Source of the DNA: Dermacentor variabilis
Lineage: Eukaryota; Arthropoda; Arachnida; Ixodida; Ixodidae
DNA length: 64,000 bases
Reading direction: 5' to 3'
NCBI RefSeq assembly: GCF_050947875.1
Contig: NC_134572.1
Coordinates: 126,907,605-126,971,604 of the forward strand
Each line of letters opens with the position of its first letter. Within the stretch, counting starts at the first letter, position 1. The notes under the pieces were generated by a model, which worked only from the letters and a program-made list of their open reading frames with translations, was not told the DNA's origin and did not search any database. Shown piece after piece: positions 45,424-57,862 of the stretch. The position numbers and the translations under genes were made by a program.

Positions 45424-48400
45424 ATGGCCCGCCCCTCGCTGCCTTTCCACAAGGAAGTCAAGAAAGCATCTCTACTTCAGTGGAATGTCTGTGGTCTCAA
45501 ACCGAGAATTTCAGATTTTAGACATTTTGTCTTCGAAAACCGTTTTCCCATCCTTGTCATTTGCGCACCGAACGTGCAGAATGTAATACGCATATCTGGC
45601 TATGAGGCAATCATGTCCTCTACCTGTGGTGATGTGAGCAAGGTAATTGTATATATTAGATGTGATCTGACTTACGTGTTGCACCCAGTCCCGCCTCACG
45701 ACGACAACCAGTACGTTTGTTTAATTGTGAAAACGAATAATCTTGCGTTCACAGTCGTCGGTGTTTACATTGCTCCTTCAAGCGGCTTCGACTCTAAACG
45801 ACTGCACGACGTGCTATCAGCGACACCCGGTCCTACGATCCTCACAGGAGATTTTAATGCTCACCATCCGCTTTGGGGGAGCTTGAAGATGAACTCCAGC
45901 GGAAGGAGAGTAGCATCCTTTGCCACGCAGCACGACCTTTACTGCCTCAACGATGGTAGTCCGACATATTTACGCGGGCTTACGTATAGCAGCTGCCTAG
46001 ACTTGACCCTTGTTTCTCGGCGTCTTGAAAGAAACGTGCAATGGTTTTCAGATATCGAATCACATGAAAGCGACCATATTCCGACGTACCTGAAGATCAA
46101 GGGACTATCTAAATGCTCCTCCGTGACCCTCCGGCGAATTGACTGGTCGGCGTTTCGGTCGCACATGGACGGAGTATGTCAGCAAGGGAACCAGTCAAGT
46201 CTGGAACACGAAATTCAAAAAGCCATGCAAGAGGCTACGCGTACTTTTCAGCCTTTCCATAAATATGAAGAATTTGAAGCCGAACTGCAGCGACTACGAG
46301 CCATTCGCCGGCGGGCTGAAAGAAGATATAGAAGCACTAAATCCATCCATGATCTCAGAGAAGCAAGGCGGATGCAAAAGAAGATTCAACGTCGCATTGA
46401 TGCACTACAATCTCAAAGATAGAAATGTTTCTGTGAGTCGTTGGATCCACGTCAGCGCTTATCTCAGATATGGAGAACCGTGCGGGGACTTCGCGTATCA
46501 CCGCAACAGCGTGTTTCTTTCAAATCCCTCACTTTGCACCAAGGTCGCAGCGAAATTGACATTGCTGAAGAATTTTGCTCAAGCCTTGCCAGCTTGCAGC
46601 TCCAACGTGCACTTACACCATGTGCCACTCCTGTGCCACGGGATTCCCGCGTAGATGTAACGTTTACGGTGGAGGAGCTTGAAGCGACACTGTCGACTCG
46701 CAGGCGGTCTTCGTCACCTGGGCCGGACGGCGTTACTTATGCGGCGCTCGCCAATCTTGAGCAGAAAGCACGACTCATGCTACTAAACCATTACAACGAG
46801 TCTTAGCGCAACGGTTTCGTTCCACGTGAATGGAAATGCAGCCGCTTGGTTCCACTTCTCAAACCTGGTAAATCACCGTTAAACTTGTCATCGTACCGCC
46901 CCATCGCTCTGGCCAGTTGCATAAGAAAAAATAATGGAAAGAATGATTTTGACGCGCCTAGAATGGTACCTGGAAAATTATAACGTGTACCCAGATGCTA
47001 TGGCTGGCTTCCGGCGTGGGCGCTCATGTATAGATAATGTCATCGATTCGGTTACGTTTGTTCAGCATCAAAATCGTCTGAAACGACTCACTGCGGCATT
47101 GTTCCTAGACATAAAAGGCGCCTATGATAATATAGCACATTTTGCCATTATATATGCTCTGACTGAAGCCGGAATCGGTGGCCGCACTTTTCAGTGGCTG
47201 TGCAGTTATTGGACAGACAGGCATTTTTTCGTGATGACCCATGATGGCGCCACGGCTCAACACCAAACGTTCCGTGGAGTACCGCAAGGCGGAGTGTTGG
47301 GGGGGGGGGGGGAGCCTGACGCTATTCAACCTAGTGCTCGTTGGCCTAGTCAGATGCTTGCCCAACACAGTTCATGTATCAATATATGCCGAATACATCT
47401 TCATTTGGGCGTCTGCTGTAACACGACTGCAGGTACGAGCACGGCTACAAAAGGCAGCTACGTTAACGTCACTGTACTTGCGAAAACAGAACTTAGAGCT
47501 GTCTTCAGAGAAATGTTGCCTTGTTACATTCACTCGGAAGGCAGTGAAGTGTTACACTGTAATTGTCAAGGAGCAGGCAGTTGCAAATGCATGGAAACAC
47601 CGCTTTTTAGGGATAATTATTGACCGCGACCTATCATGGAGCCCGCATGTTTCATACCTGAAGAGATTATTCACAATAATGCATCTCAAATTTCTTGGCG
47701 GAAAATCATGGGGCGCTTCGGTGCGGTCAATGCTGCAGCTCTATAACGCCTTGTTCCTCGGTTTCACAAGATACAGCCTCCCTGTGCTTGGTAACACCTG
47801 CAAAGCAAACCTGCGTGTACTCTAGGGACTACAAGCTCAAGCCCTAAGGACGTGTCTCGGTCTTCCGAGGTGTGCGTCTACAGCGGCAACGATTGTCATA
47901 GCTCGAGATCATCCAATATCAACGTACTTGGCAACCGACGCTCTCAGGGCGCATATTCGGCATGTTGCCCGAATACCTTCTCACCATCTTGCCGCTTTTC
48001 CCGCAGAAAGGCCACACACAACTTTCAGTCGTATAATTGATGCCAATCCTACCTCATTGCCATCGAACTACATGCCTGCAGCAAGACCATCCTCACCTTT
48101 ATGGTGCCTGCACAGACCTGACATACACCTCACCATCCAAGGAATCATGAAGAAAGCCAACATGCCGTCGGCTGCCCTTAAGCAGGCCACATTAGAACTT
48201 TTACGTGAGGTGCACAGTGGCCAAGTACGCGTTTACATCGATGGCTCAGTCACATCTGCAAGTGCAGCTGCCGCTGTGGTGTTACCCAGACGATCCGTCA
48301 AAATACAGCTAAAAACGTCACATGTATCATCCACGACAGCTGCTGAACTGGTAGCCCTGCGTGCGGCTGTTCATTTCATTCAGGAGGAACCACCCCATGC

Positions 48401-49097
48401 ATGGTCAGTCTTCTGTGATTCCAAGGCAGCTCTACAGAGTGTACTCTCAGCACTGCGCCATGGATCACATAAGCAGCTCGTCGCAGGGATCAGAGAAGTC
48501 CACCATCGAGTAGTTGAGGAAGGACACGATATAATATATCAGGGGTTGCCTAGTCACTGTGGCATACATGGCAATGATCGAGCAGACGCAGCTGCACGAT
48601 GGGCCCATGACGGCGTCAACTGCGTTGCCATTCCTCTTTCGAGAGCCGACGCAGCGAAAAAACTTTCCGCACTTGCGGGTTACCTGGCATTAGCCCAATG
48701 GAATTTATCCGATTTCACAAGTGCACGCCTTCATACACTGGACCCTTTTTTACAGCTCCGTATTCCACCCGAGCTTCCACAACGTGACTGCACCCTTCTA
48801 GTCAGTCTATGGCTTCCAGTAGCATTTTCAAATGCCTACTTCTTCCTTATCGGAATGGCCAGCAACCCCCTTTGTGACTTTTGCGGGTGCAATGAAACAG
48901 TCGAGCATCTTCTTTGTCAGTGCTCTCGTTTTAACCCACAACGAGCGGTCCTCTCAGCCACCCTAGGCAAACTGGACAAGCGCCCATTGTCAGACAAGAA
49001 GATCCTTGGAAACTGGCCTACGCGAACATCTGCGCGATCTGCTATGAAGGCGCTGCTGCGATACTTGAAAAACACGGGACTATCTGACAAATTGTGA
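45424..49097 (+). pseudogene. ORF2 (endonuclease / RT / RNase H / zinc knuckle) of non-LTR element 4, broken
   Basis: The ATG at 45424 lies five bases after the ORF1 stop, so translation coupling is likely in intact relatives. The EEP endonuclease covers about 45460-46120, with LQWNVCG, GDFNAHHPLWG and ESDHIPTYL; the usual QET region reads CAPNVQN. RT shows SSPGPDGVTYAAL, SYRPIALASC, FLDIKGAYD and GVPQGGVL. RNase H shows YIDGSV, TAAELVALRAAV, FCDSKAAL and GNDRADAAA with all four acids kept. A CDFCGCNETVEHLLCQC knuckle lies near the end. Stops are at 46420-46422, 46804-46806 and 47823-47825. There is a frameshift in an A run at about 46926-46932 and another at a G14 run (47299-47312). Catalytic YADD is YAEY. 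Multiple independent lesions. Confidence 0.93.
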
Positions 49098-49360
49098 CTG
49101 TGCACTGTGGGACGCAGGACTGCACGGTGACACTGCGTAAGACTAGGGAAGCCTTTGCGGGCTGCGTAACAGTGCCCACAAAAACAGTTCGTGTGTACGT
49201 GCGTGTGTGTATTTAGGTTTTTCTTTTCTTTTTTTATCCTTCTCTCTCTCACCTATTGCATCCCCTTGCCCCTCCCCCAGTACAGGTTAGCCAACCTGAG
49301 ATAACCTCTGGTTAACCTCCCTGTCTTTACCTTTCTCTCTCTCTCTCTCTCTCCATATAC
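49098..49360 (+). other. 3'UTR and CT-microsatellite tail of non-LTR element 4
   Basis: This is noncoding sequence after the ORF2 stop, ending in a repeated AACCT-type motif (GGTTAGCCAACCTGAG, then GGTTAACCTCC) and a CT run at about 49331-49354. A simple-repeat end is usual for this group. Boundary approximate. Confidence 0.6.
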
Positions 49361-49544
49361 AGATGCAGGTGCGCCCAATGAGTGCCTCATATCGCGCATT
49401 TGGTGCAACACACTCCATATAAGCAAAGCAGAAGGAACGAAGAAAACAAAGTGGTACGTATTTGGTGAAAACAGAAGATTACCTCTTCAAAAGCACTGCT
49501 ACATCTACGTGCAAAACATTATTCGTCAGCCTCGGACATTAATC

Positions 49545-49670
49545 ACGACCACCTGTAGGTTTCTTTGCCGTGCACCTAAACCAGAGGACGGAACAGTGGC
49601 GCAATGAGGCCACCGGTGCCGCGAACCGACCCAGGGAACTCGTGCTCCTGCGGCAGAACACCATAGTCAT
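49545..49670 (-). mobile_element. Degenerate SINE (family 1) head remnant
   Basis: On the minus strand a tRNA-like head (ggtgttctgccgcaggagcacgag) and a CACGGCAAAGAAACC relic of the body can be followed. Most of the tail is missing and substitutions are numerous. Confidence 0.5.
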
Positions 49671-49849
49671 TGTGTATGGTTGCCTTATCGTCGTCGTTCC
49701 CAAGCTGACCGTCTCTAAAAAGCATGTTAGTCTCCAGCTATTCTACCTCCTATTGCACCTTTCCTTGCCGGCCAGGTCCCAAGTGCACAAACTCGTAGCA
49801 ACAGTGGCCTGCTCGCGATAAAAAGAAGAAAATAAACACAGTCGGGGCA

Positions 49850-50650
49850 CCATTTTCTTTATGGGTACTCGATGTGTCACTACGACCGCGAGCCTATCAT
49901 CGCCCAGCCGCACGTATAAAGCAGGGCGGTGGCCAGCTTAGCTAAATCATATGCGTGCTAGCAGGGTCGCTCTCAGCCTCCCCGGTTTAGCTCGTCTTCT
50001 CCAAACTACTGCTGTTTTCGTCTTTCCCGCTGTTTCCTTAGCGTAACGTATACCTTGCTTTCCAGCTATCCGACCGACTCCCTCTGTGTTCCGGTTTAGA
50101 TCACCGTTCTTTTGGTGAGAATTTCGAGTAGCGAGAGCACCGCACGTATCTCTCCCTACACTCTCTCGCGTTCCCTCGTTCTCTGTTCTCGTGCTCTTAT
50201 TCTCTGCCTCTTTATCACCGACGCCTGTGCTGCCGTTTTCATCGGCTCCTGCCTAAATAAGTACCCTCGCAATTTCTCGGAACGCGCCTCGAAGCACTCG
50301 TTTATCTCCCCTGCTCTCTACAGGTCTCTCTTCCGCGCACAAGAAGCGAAGGCCTTTGTTGTGAGGGCGTCTCGTCCGGGTATAGAAAAGCTCAGCGGCT
50401 GCATGGTGTGTGGGGAGAACAGCTTGCAGTGTGCTTTTGCTGGGTTCTTTTAGGTGGTGGTAGGGATCATGCCCGCCTTACGCAAGGCTGCTTATGAAAT
50501 GGCCCGCGGTTTGGCCTTCCGTACATAGGTGCGTGAGGCATTCATCGGTTCGGTGCCGCCACTTATCAGTGCTAAGCCAGATGCAAAGGGACCGGACCCC
50601 ATTGTTGGCGCCTACTAGCCCCGATCCACAGCAATAGAAAGGCATATACG
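49850..50650 (+). other. GC-rich block with TATA-like box, unassigned
   Basis: A CGTATAAAGCAGG string (about 49913-49925) lies about 20-40 bases ahead of pyrimidine-rich sequence. The region to about 50450 is rich in CT clusters. This could be an old LTR or a promoter, but no paired repeat, convincing primer-binding site or following ORF is visible. The open frame 50112-50453 has no motif. Confidence 0.25.
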
Positions 50651-53600
50651 CGTAGGAAAAAACTGACAGAAAATCTCTATCGTGGTTCGCTGGCGGCTTT
50701 CATTGTTACTGTTCATTCTGTTATGTGACGCTTTTTTTTTCTTTTCTGCTCTATAGCGGCCCTGGCCGGGGCCATTGCGCCACGTTTAGGAATTCTGGAT
50801 TACTTATTGATAGATTTTCGCCAGGAATATTGCACTAACTTGGTGTGATACCTAGCTAAGATGCGATCCCTTGAAAGACTACAGTCGCGCGTGTTAGCCT
50901 TGCAACTTTTTTCGGTAGAGACTTGGCAGTGTACGTCAACGCTAGGAGCAGTTTCTGTCACCAAAGAACACAAGCATGTATTTCTTTAACTATTTCAAGT
51001 ATGCAAAGAACTCGGTATTCTTTAAGAAAAATGGGACTCCTCCCTGTCTAGAATTTTCTTTTCGTATCACAACCAAATAAATCAAAATCAGATCCGTATC
51101 TTGCTTTGTGAGCAGAGTGTGCAATTTTCAATACAGGTAAAAATACCATTCACATAAATGGGTTGCACTCACTCCTTTCCTCGCGTTGCAAAATTGCGTT
51201 TTCCTCGCTTTGGCTAAAAACGACGTCACGCGCAAATGTCTGTAACAATGTAAATCACGCGAGAAATGGGTTAGTTTTAACAAGTGTTTGTCAAACATCA
51301 TTGATGATAATCTATCCCCAAAATTATCGCATATGTAATCACCTCCCCCCCCCCCCCCCCGCAGTCATCGCTAAGAATTTAAATAACCATGCCGGCGATA
51401 AATGCTCAGAGAAAGGTTTAGATAGTATAGAACAAGACTGCAGATAGCAAACAAAAAAATTTTTGCTCGTTCAACTGACGTATCACCTATAAGGTAATTA
51501 CTTTCAGCAGTCCCTTAAGAGTATATAATTACCGGGATGAAGGAAACAGGCATTCTCAGCCGCACGCAATACACTCACCCTTGTGTGTAAAGAAAATCAG
51601 GAAACAGGAACCATTTGCAAGAGCAAAATGAATATTAGTATTAAGGGACTACAGTAAGAAAACACACCGAGTAAATACGAGGCGATCAAAATACAGTCAC
51701 GCGAAATACACCGCTATCCGACTATAGAGAAATTGGACCACTTGAAGATGGTAATGAACCAGCCTTCGCCACAGTGTCTTCAGCTTTAGTTTAGGTCACC
51801 GATTCTTTAATTTTCTTATTCGTTTATTGCAATGGCCACCATTTCGCTGGAAATTGTTTTCGCTCTGTGCTCGCCACGCTCAATTAATGAGCTCATTAGT
51901 CCACGCTAAAATATGAAGTAATACATTTGCCTGGTAATCTGCGCACTAGTGACCTGCTCGTCCTCATCACAGATTAAGCAATTAATACTAGACGCACATA
52001 ACTTTCAAAATCCATCATTGTCAAACGTTAATAAATTTCAAGTACATTGGAAAGCCATTAAGTGTGACACGCTGGAAGCGAGTTAAACAATCTATAGACA
52101 ATGCAGACAAGCTTTAGGAATATTGAAGCATCTTCACAGCACAACCGAAAAAGTGGTCGGCTAAGCTAGCACGATCTAACCTAATATCCACACGCACCGA
52201 GGAAACGTGCAATAAAGGGGTGAGGGATGATCATCACAAATTAGAGGGCTGCACAAAACCACATGCACAATTGACTCAGAAATCTGCGGTATAGCGCTTT
52301 ACAAGAAGGCGTGCTGATCAGCTCTAGTTCAACATTGATCAACCCTGGCATTATCTAGCAATCCCTTTCCCTTCGTTCTTTCCATATTTTTTTTATCATC
52401 TGCCACTCACCACTGCCCAATCGTGGGTACAACGTGAACAGTGCACCGCCATGACCATTCATAAAGTGCGAAAAGGAAAATAATTGGAATAATATTGCCA
52501 CGTTACACCGGCACTGATGACTTTTTCTAATCTCATATTCGAAATTTTCCGTCTTCCGTGTAATAAATGGATCACGATGCAGTTTAGAAGCAACCATTGC
52601 CATTCAGCTGAGGGCAGAACATTGCAAGAAATGCCACATTGAGACAGCGTCCGTTGCAACGCAACTCACTTCTACCCCTGAAGACTATAGGCACGTTACG
52701 TGGCTATATAGCTTAGTTTTTCCCGATTACATCAAAGGAAAAATGCCGACTTTCTTCAAGGCTTGACACAGGCATCTTAAGAACTAGAAGAGAAACTGGA
52801 AGAAAGAACTGCAAGACAAAAATGAAAGACGAGAAACAGGAGAATTAAGCTGTTCAACGCAGATTTTGATCGCAAAGAACACCGCATGCGTCTGCTAAAC
52901 ACGTGGTGCAGAAGTGATAACAAACATAAGGTGCGATAGCCTGTAGTGCAGGATGAGAACAAAATAGCGGGGTTTCAAGCTGGCGTCTTGACAAGATGTT
53001 CCCTTGGGATGGACTTGGCGGACCTGAACACCTGCGCACACGAGAAGTTAGAGCTTCGTACCGAGAGAAACTTTGCTTTTACTCTCCTTTGACATCCGTT
53101 TAGTTCTATGGGGAACACAAATAGCGCCCTCTTAAGCCTTTCACAATCTCCCGCTCCTAGGCAACCACTCTCGCCGGTTTTTTCTTTCTTTACTTTTTTT
53201 TATATAGCCTATCTGGTTTGTGATCGTCCAGAGGATACCCGAAGAATTCCCAGTGCACATGCTTCTTAGTCTGGTCGCTTCCTCAGGAAAATGTTTCCTT
53301 TTACCATAATTTACGTGGCCTAAGTGAAGCCACTATTTCGACGTGGTGTAAGTGTTGCCTCCGGTTGCCGAGTAGCAGGCTGCTTTACAATCACTGCATA
53401 GTAAGCGTACTTGTCTACATTCTTTGTCCTAATTTGTGGCGGTATTTTCTTTGTCTGTTTGCTTTATTGTTGGTTTGTATATTTGACTTTGTCCGTTTGG
53501 CTGTTTGTATTTTGACATTCTTACTGTACCCGTTTGCTTAGCTACAGGAGAAATCTCTGGATAGCTTATTATGTGCAGTGCCATCTTAAATTTACATGAC

Positions 53601-53743
53601 ACAGCTCCTTCACATTTAACTTAGCTCCTTCAAGAGGGCCAAAATTTGAATAGAATTGTGATATTTTTGTACAGCCTACCATGCACCGTTATGATTTATT
53701 TATTGGGTTTTCGCCCCAAAGCAACAGTTGAGCTATAGGTGCC
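50651..53743. other. Unassigned intergenic DNA
   Basis: I see no gene or named repeat. A run of 16 C at 51345-51360 is the only simple-sequence landmark. Open frames are all short. Confidence 0.5.
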
Positions 53744-53968
53744 ATCCGGCATGGTTGCTTAGTGGTTGTCGTGTTGGGCAGCTAAGCACGAGGTCGCGCG
53801 ATACAATCCCTGCCATGGCGGCCGCATTTCGATGAGGGCGAAATGCGAACACACCTGTGTGTTCAGATTTAGGTGCACGTTAAAGAACACCAGGTGGTCC
53901 AAATTTCCCGCGTGCCTAGTAACCAGATCGTCGTTTTGGGACGTAATACCTAATAATTTAATTTTTAC
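53744..53968 (+). mobile_element. tRNA-headed SINE (family 1)
   Basis: The plus strand shows the head TGGTTGCTTAGTGG, a box B-like region with mutations (CGATACAATCCC), the CACGTTAAAGAACACC body and a shortened GCGTGCCTAGTAACC tail with part of the usual CCCCACTACGG segment deleted. Confidence 0.87.
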
Positions 53969-54039
53969 GAGAAGTGCAGCGGTGCAGGGTACCTGGATGA
54001 TTTCGAGCACCTGCGGTTTCCTAATGTGGTACGTAATGT

Positions 54040-54160
54040 AAGTGCGACCGCATTTTTACATTTCGCCCTCATATAAATGCTGCCGCCGTGGCCGGAAATC
54101 GAATCCGCAAACTCGGGCTCCACAAGTGAACGTCACAACCTCTGGGCTATGCAATGTTGG
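54040..54160 (-). mobile_element. SINE (family 1) head-only remnant
   Basis: On the minus strand a box B-like GGATTCGATTTCC and the following GCGGCAGCATTTATATGAGGGCGAAATG body start match family 1. The tail is absent. It lies some 70 bases from the full copy at 53744-53968 in opposite orientation. Confidence 0.65.
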
Positions 54161-54734
54161 GTGCGCCACAGCGCGCCTGTGTGTCTGGCAGTCCCTTTTA
54201 TACGACAGAAAGCTTAGCAGCCTTTCAGTTACAGTGGAGTTTAAATGTACTCTGGTCTTGCCTTGTTGGCCCGTTCCGCATTTCTCCTAACAACCGACTT
54301 TCAACCGCCTTTTGCACGCCCTTCTATGCCCACCACCGCAAACCTTCCTGCACTTCCTCCCGCACCCCCTGTGCAGTGTCGCCATGGTTACAGCGGCCAC
54401 CGCCTGTTCGGTCAGAGATATGACAATACACGTGCGTATTAATTAGTGGCGCGCTAGATCTCTTTATTATCCCTCCGGAAACTGCGCTCATGGCTCTTTG
54501 TCGCGCTATTCGAAGCTCTTCCTGGTCTTTGGCTTTGTTTTATCTCGGAGACCTTACAACAAAAATCCGTCAGAATTATACACAAAAAGAAATTAAGAGG
54601 AAGGCCTTCCTGAAAGAGAGAGATAAAAAGAATGAGCGCATTCCAGCAGGAAGATGGAACAGGGTGTTTTTATTTTTACTTAAAGACGTGATCACATCGC
54701 CGAAATATGCGAGTCAGTGGGAGCGATTTGAGCG
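54161..54734. other. Unassigned intergenic DNA
   Basis: Open frames up to 89 codons overlap in all plus frames without motifs. I see no gene. Confidence 0.45.
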
Positions 54735-55207
54735 AGTGAATGAGTGAGGGTTAGTGAGTGTGTGAGTGATTGAGTGAGACGTGCTTGTAAGAGAGTGAGT
54801 GAGTAAGGGGCGCGACTGAATATGTTAGTAAGCGAGTTTAGTGAGTGAGTGATTTGTTGATGAAGCGCGAGTGTGAGAAAAAAGTAATTTCGTGGTTTAA
54901 TTATTGGCATGCGAGAAGACATCTTAGTTGAAATCAAGAAAAAGAAATGGGCATGGGCAGGACATGTAATGAGGAGGGAAGATAACCGATGGTCATTAAG
55001 GGTTACGGACTGGATTCCAAGGAAGGGAAGCGTAGCAGGGGGCGGCAGAAAGTTAGGTGGGCGGACGAGATTAAGACGTTTGCAGGGATGGCATGGCCAC
55101 AATTAGTACATGACCGGGGTTGTTGGAGAAGTATGGGAGAGGCCTTTGCCCTGCAGTGGGCGTAACCAGGCTGGTGATGATGATGATGATGTTGTTGTTG
55201 TTGTTGT

Positions 55208-55261
<54 letters not shown>

Positions 55262-57130
55262 GAAGATATTTGCGAGTAGCGAAAGCTTTAGTGAAGTGTC
55301 CTTGCAGTAGAGGTTTTTGTGGGCGCATTACACGCAGGAATCACGTTTCCTCCTAGAACTGACCTCTGTTAATTTTCAAGCACTCGTGTCTGCATTTTGC
55401 TCCCAGAACGACGCTCTCGTAGCGCTTAGAGGGCAGCGTTTTGGGGAACAATGTTAGCGCCAGATATGTGCCGATTTTCCGCCGCTGTAAGTTATACCAA
55501 ACTTTGGTTCTTCTTGAGAAACACATGTCACATAACTGACTTTTCAGGTGTAGATTAGATTTACAAGTAAGTGCGCGAACATTTTTTAAAATCTGTTTTC
55601 CTCTTTTGTTACAACCGCTAGTCACAGCCTTGGTGCTTTTCTCTGACACACAGTTCTTCATCACTGTTGAATTGGCTCGCTAACATAGTGATATTTCGTA
55701 GAGATAGCTAAAGAGGGTGTGCTCCAAGGGACATGCAGACAGCCGTCGCACGGACCGTTGCCTAATGCGTACTCACATAGTCATATCACACCAAACGTAT
55801 GTTCGCCGATAGCAAATAACTGAATATACTGTGGCACATTCGCGAGCATAAATTCGTAACTAAGTAACAAACAATCATCGGTTCAGTTTTTGGGGCTATA
55901 AACATTCGCACTCATCTGCTTATTCAATAACATAATAGTTATCCCTTTAAAACAGCATGTAAATATAGGCAAATGGAACAAGAATTCACATAATTTACTC
56001 TAATTATGTCTTTAGTTAGAAAGGTATGAAAATCGCATGCTTCTTTTAGTTTTAACCTACAATATAGTGTTCGGTACATTAGGTCCAGTTGTAACGCCGC
56101 ATATTGCAACAGTTCCTGAATGCGTAGTTTTCGTACCACTCTGTAAATTCAGTGACTGTGTAATAATGTTACCATGTAGTATATCAGATGTATTTTTTAT
56201 TCTTCGCTAGTGCTTCAAAAAATGAAAATATTCATTTGTGGTTTCATTTTTGGGAAGAAACAGTAAGTTGGCTCTGACTGGAAGCACGAATGGCCACTTC
56301 AGGCTTTTGAGCAGATGGCAACATTATAATCACATTAGAAAGGAAGGAAAAGACAGAAACGCAGCCTCTCGTTTTCAGCATCCCTTTGAGCAGCAATAGG
56401 CTAGGTATGCGCGAAGTAGCAAGCCCGTCATACGAGGCATCGTTTACATGCATATTTGCAAGACCAAACTGTCGAGAAAGAAAGAGCTGTTCTCTTTTGC
56501 GTTCCTTTCTTACTTGCGTTTCGTTTGTTTTCGCAGCCACACCTGCATTGTTGCCTGTTCTCCGCTGGCGTACCAAGTACTTTGCAAACGAAGGAACTTG
56601 GTGTAGTCGCCGCCGTTTCTTAATATGCATCCGATAAGCCCTCTTTCTTTTTTAATACGCCAGTGGTGTACAGGGCGTTCATCAAAATGCGTGTCTGCTG
56701 TTGACTTCTCGCAATGAAGTCAGCTGGATTAAGCATCTCAAAGCCGGAAACGAATCTTCCGCAGCAACCGAACTGCGAATCCAGCGTGAATGTGCAGAGC
56801 GCCCTGGATTGCGGAACAACGCACACTTGTGTAGTATAGAAGATGTTACGACATTGTACGTTTCCTGCCACTGCGTTCGCCTCTCACCTGAACGTCTTCG
56901 TTAGCGGGGCGCGTTGCGCTTGATGCTAGAAAAGCCATCAGCGCAAGGAAAAGGGTCGCCTTCCTGCGCAGACACTTCGAATAAGCACAAGGCCGTTTGT
57001 ACGTCTCTGTACACTTCTTTGCTTCTAATGTAAACTAGGCACGTTCGTCATTACCACTTTCGCAATGCACGAACACCATACGCAGGGTCTGTGTCTCTTC
57101 ACTCGTCCGGTTGTTTAGTGCTGTTTTTAT
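54735..57130 (+). repeat. Imperfect direct duplication, left copy (D1)
   Basis: Matching landmarks with 59020-60420 appear in the same order: a GAGT-rich run, aatttcgtg...tttgttgaaaa-type sequence, ttAATTTTCAAGCACT (near 55370 and 59590), CTCTCGTTTTCAG (56366) versus CTCTCGTTTCCAG, GCAAACGAAGGAACTT, TGTGTCTGCTGTTGAC, AATGAAGTCAGCTGGAT and GAAAAGCCATCAGCGC. About 900 bases near 55440-56340 have no counterpart, and an RTE fragment is inserted at 54921. Frames are not conserved, so it is probably noncoding. Confidence 0.7.
54921..55259 (+). mobile_element. RTE-like 3' fragment with TSD and GAT/GTT tail
   Basis: It matches the 3' part of the RTE copy at 35010-36139 from CATCTTAGTTGAAATCAAG to the tail, including the KWAWAGHVMRR coding stretch. 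Here the G is present that is mutated to a stop in the other copy. It ends in TGATGATG, then GTTGTT and GATGAT repeats. GAGAAGA at 54914-54920 and 55260-55266 is an apparent target-site duplication. The 5' truncation is extreme. Confidence 0.9.
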
Positions 57131-57862
57131 TGCTCGTAATGATAAACCAACCAGCACAAATGCGTACTCTTTTGCATACGCAGGAAATGCCGGCACATTC
57201 CTTTGAGGGTTAGTTTTCTTTGATGGCACGATGGTGTTAAAACAGAAACAAATCTGATCGGGCAAGGAATTAGCTTTTTATATTACACTGTTGGGAAAAA
57301 TCGGCGAGGCGAGAAATCGGTGCAGATACAAACATGAAAAAAAGAATGGGAGAAATAAACTTTGGAGGCAAGAACAGAAAATACGAAGGTTGTGCAATAA
57401 AGTCTGAGACTCATGCTCTTGAATTTGTATATATGGAAAATCACTCACCGGCACTTTTATACCTTTCTAAATATGCTGCCCAATACGCAAAATGCAGATG
57501 TCCCGGCCATTTCTGCGAAGCCTAGATTACATGAATGAAGCCATCTTTTTACGCCTATTCAGAATCGCCTCCAATGGTTTACTACACTTTGTTTTGTGTC
57601 AAAGCAATGCCCATTTTACAGCGAAGCTCTATATGGCTAGGGTCCCGTGCCTTTTTGTTCTCCGTGAACAAAAACTATCATCATCAATGGTTAATTACCC
57701 TGTAAGCATTCATGATTTCGTAAGCAAATAAAAAATACTATGGCTTGTAGCCCCGTAAAGCAGAGGCTACAAGCGCTCAGAAAAGTGAAGCCAAGTGCTC
57801 AAATCCTTTCTAATCAAGCATGCATACAGAACAGCATGTCCAAAACTACGAAGTAAGATGGT
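57131..57862. other. Unassigned intergenic DNA
   Basis: No motif is recognised. Two open frames of 63-79 codons overlap at 57334-57731 without conserved features. Confidence 0.45.

Larger units (their letters stand above)
43816..49360 (+). mobile_element. Non-LTR retrotransposon 4, near full length
   Basis: It comprises a 5'UTR (about 43816-44072), ORF1 with zinc knuckles, ORF2 with endonuclease, RT, RNase H and a C-terminal knuckle, and a 3'UTR ending in a CT microsatellite. The left border is placed where copy C similarity ends. It is about 5.5 kb and belongs to the RNase H-bearing EEP-endonuclease group (I/R1-like), clearly different from element 1 in sequence. Stops, frameshifts and active-site changes show it is inactive. 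Confidence 0.9.

Noticed and set aside
50600..50630. A retroelement primer-binding site (ttggcgcctactag)
   Set aside because: No LTR end is visible before it and no gag-pol sequence follows. A short match is expected by chance.
55110..55356. Poly-Asp, poly-Met or poly-Ile proteins
   Set aside because: Direct translation of the GAT/GTT tail of the RTE fragment.
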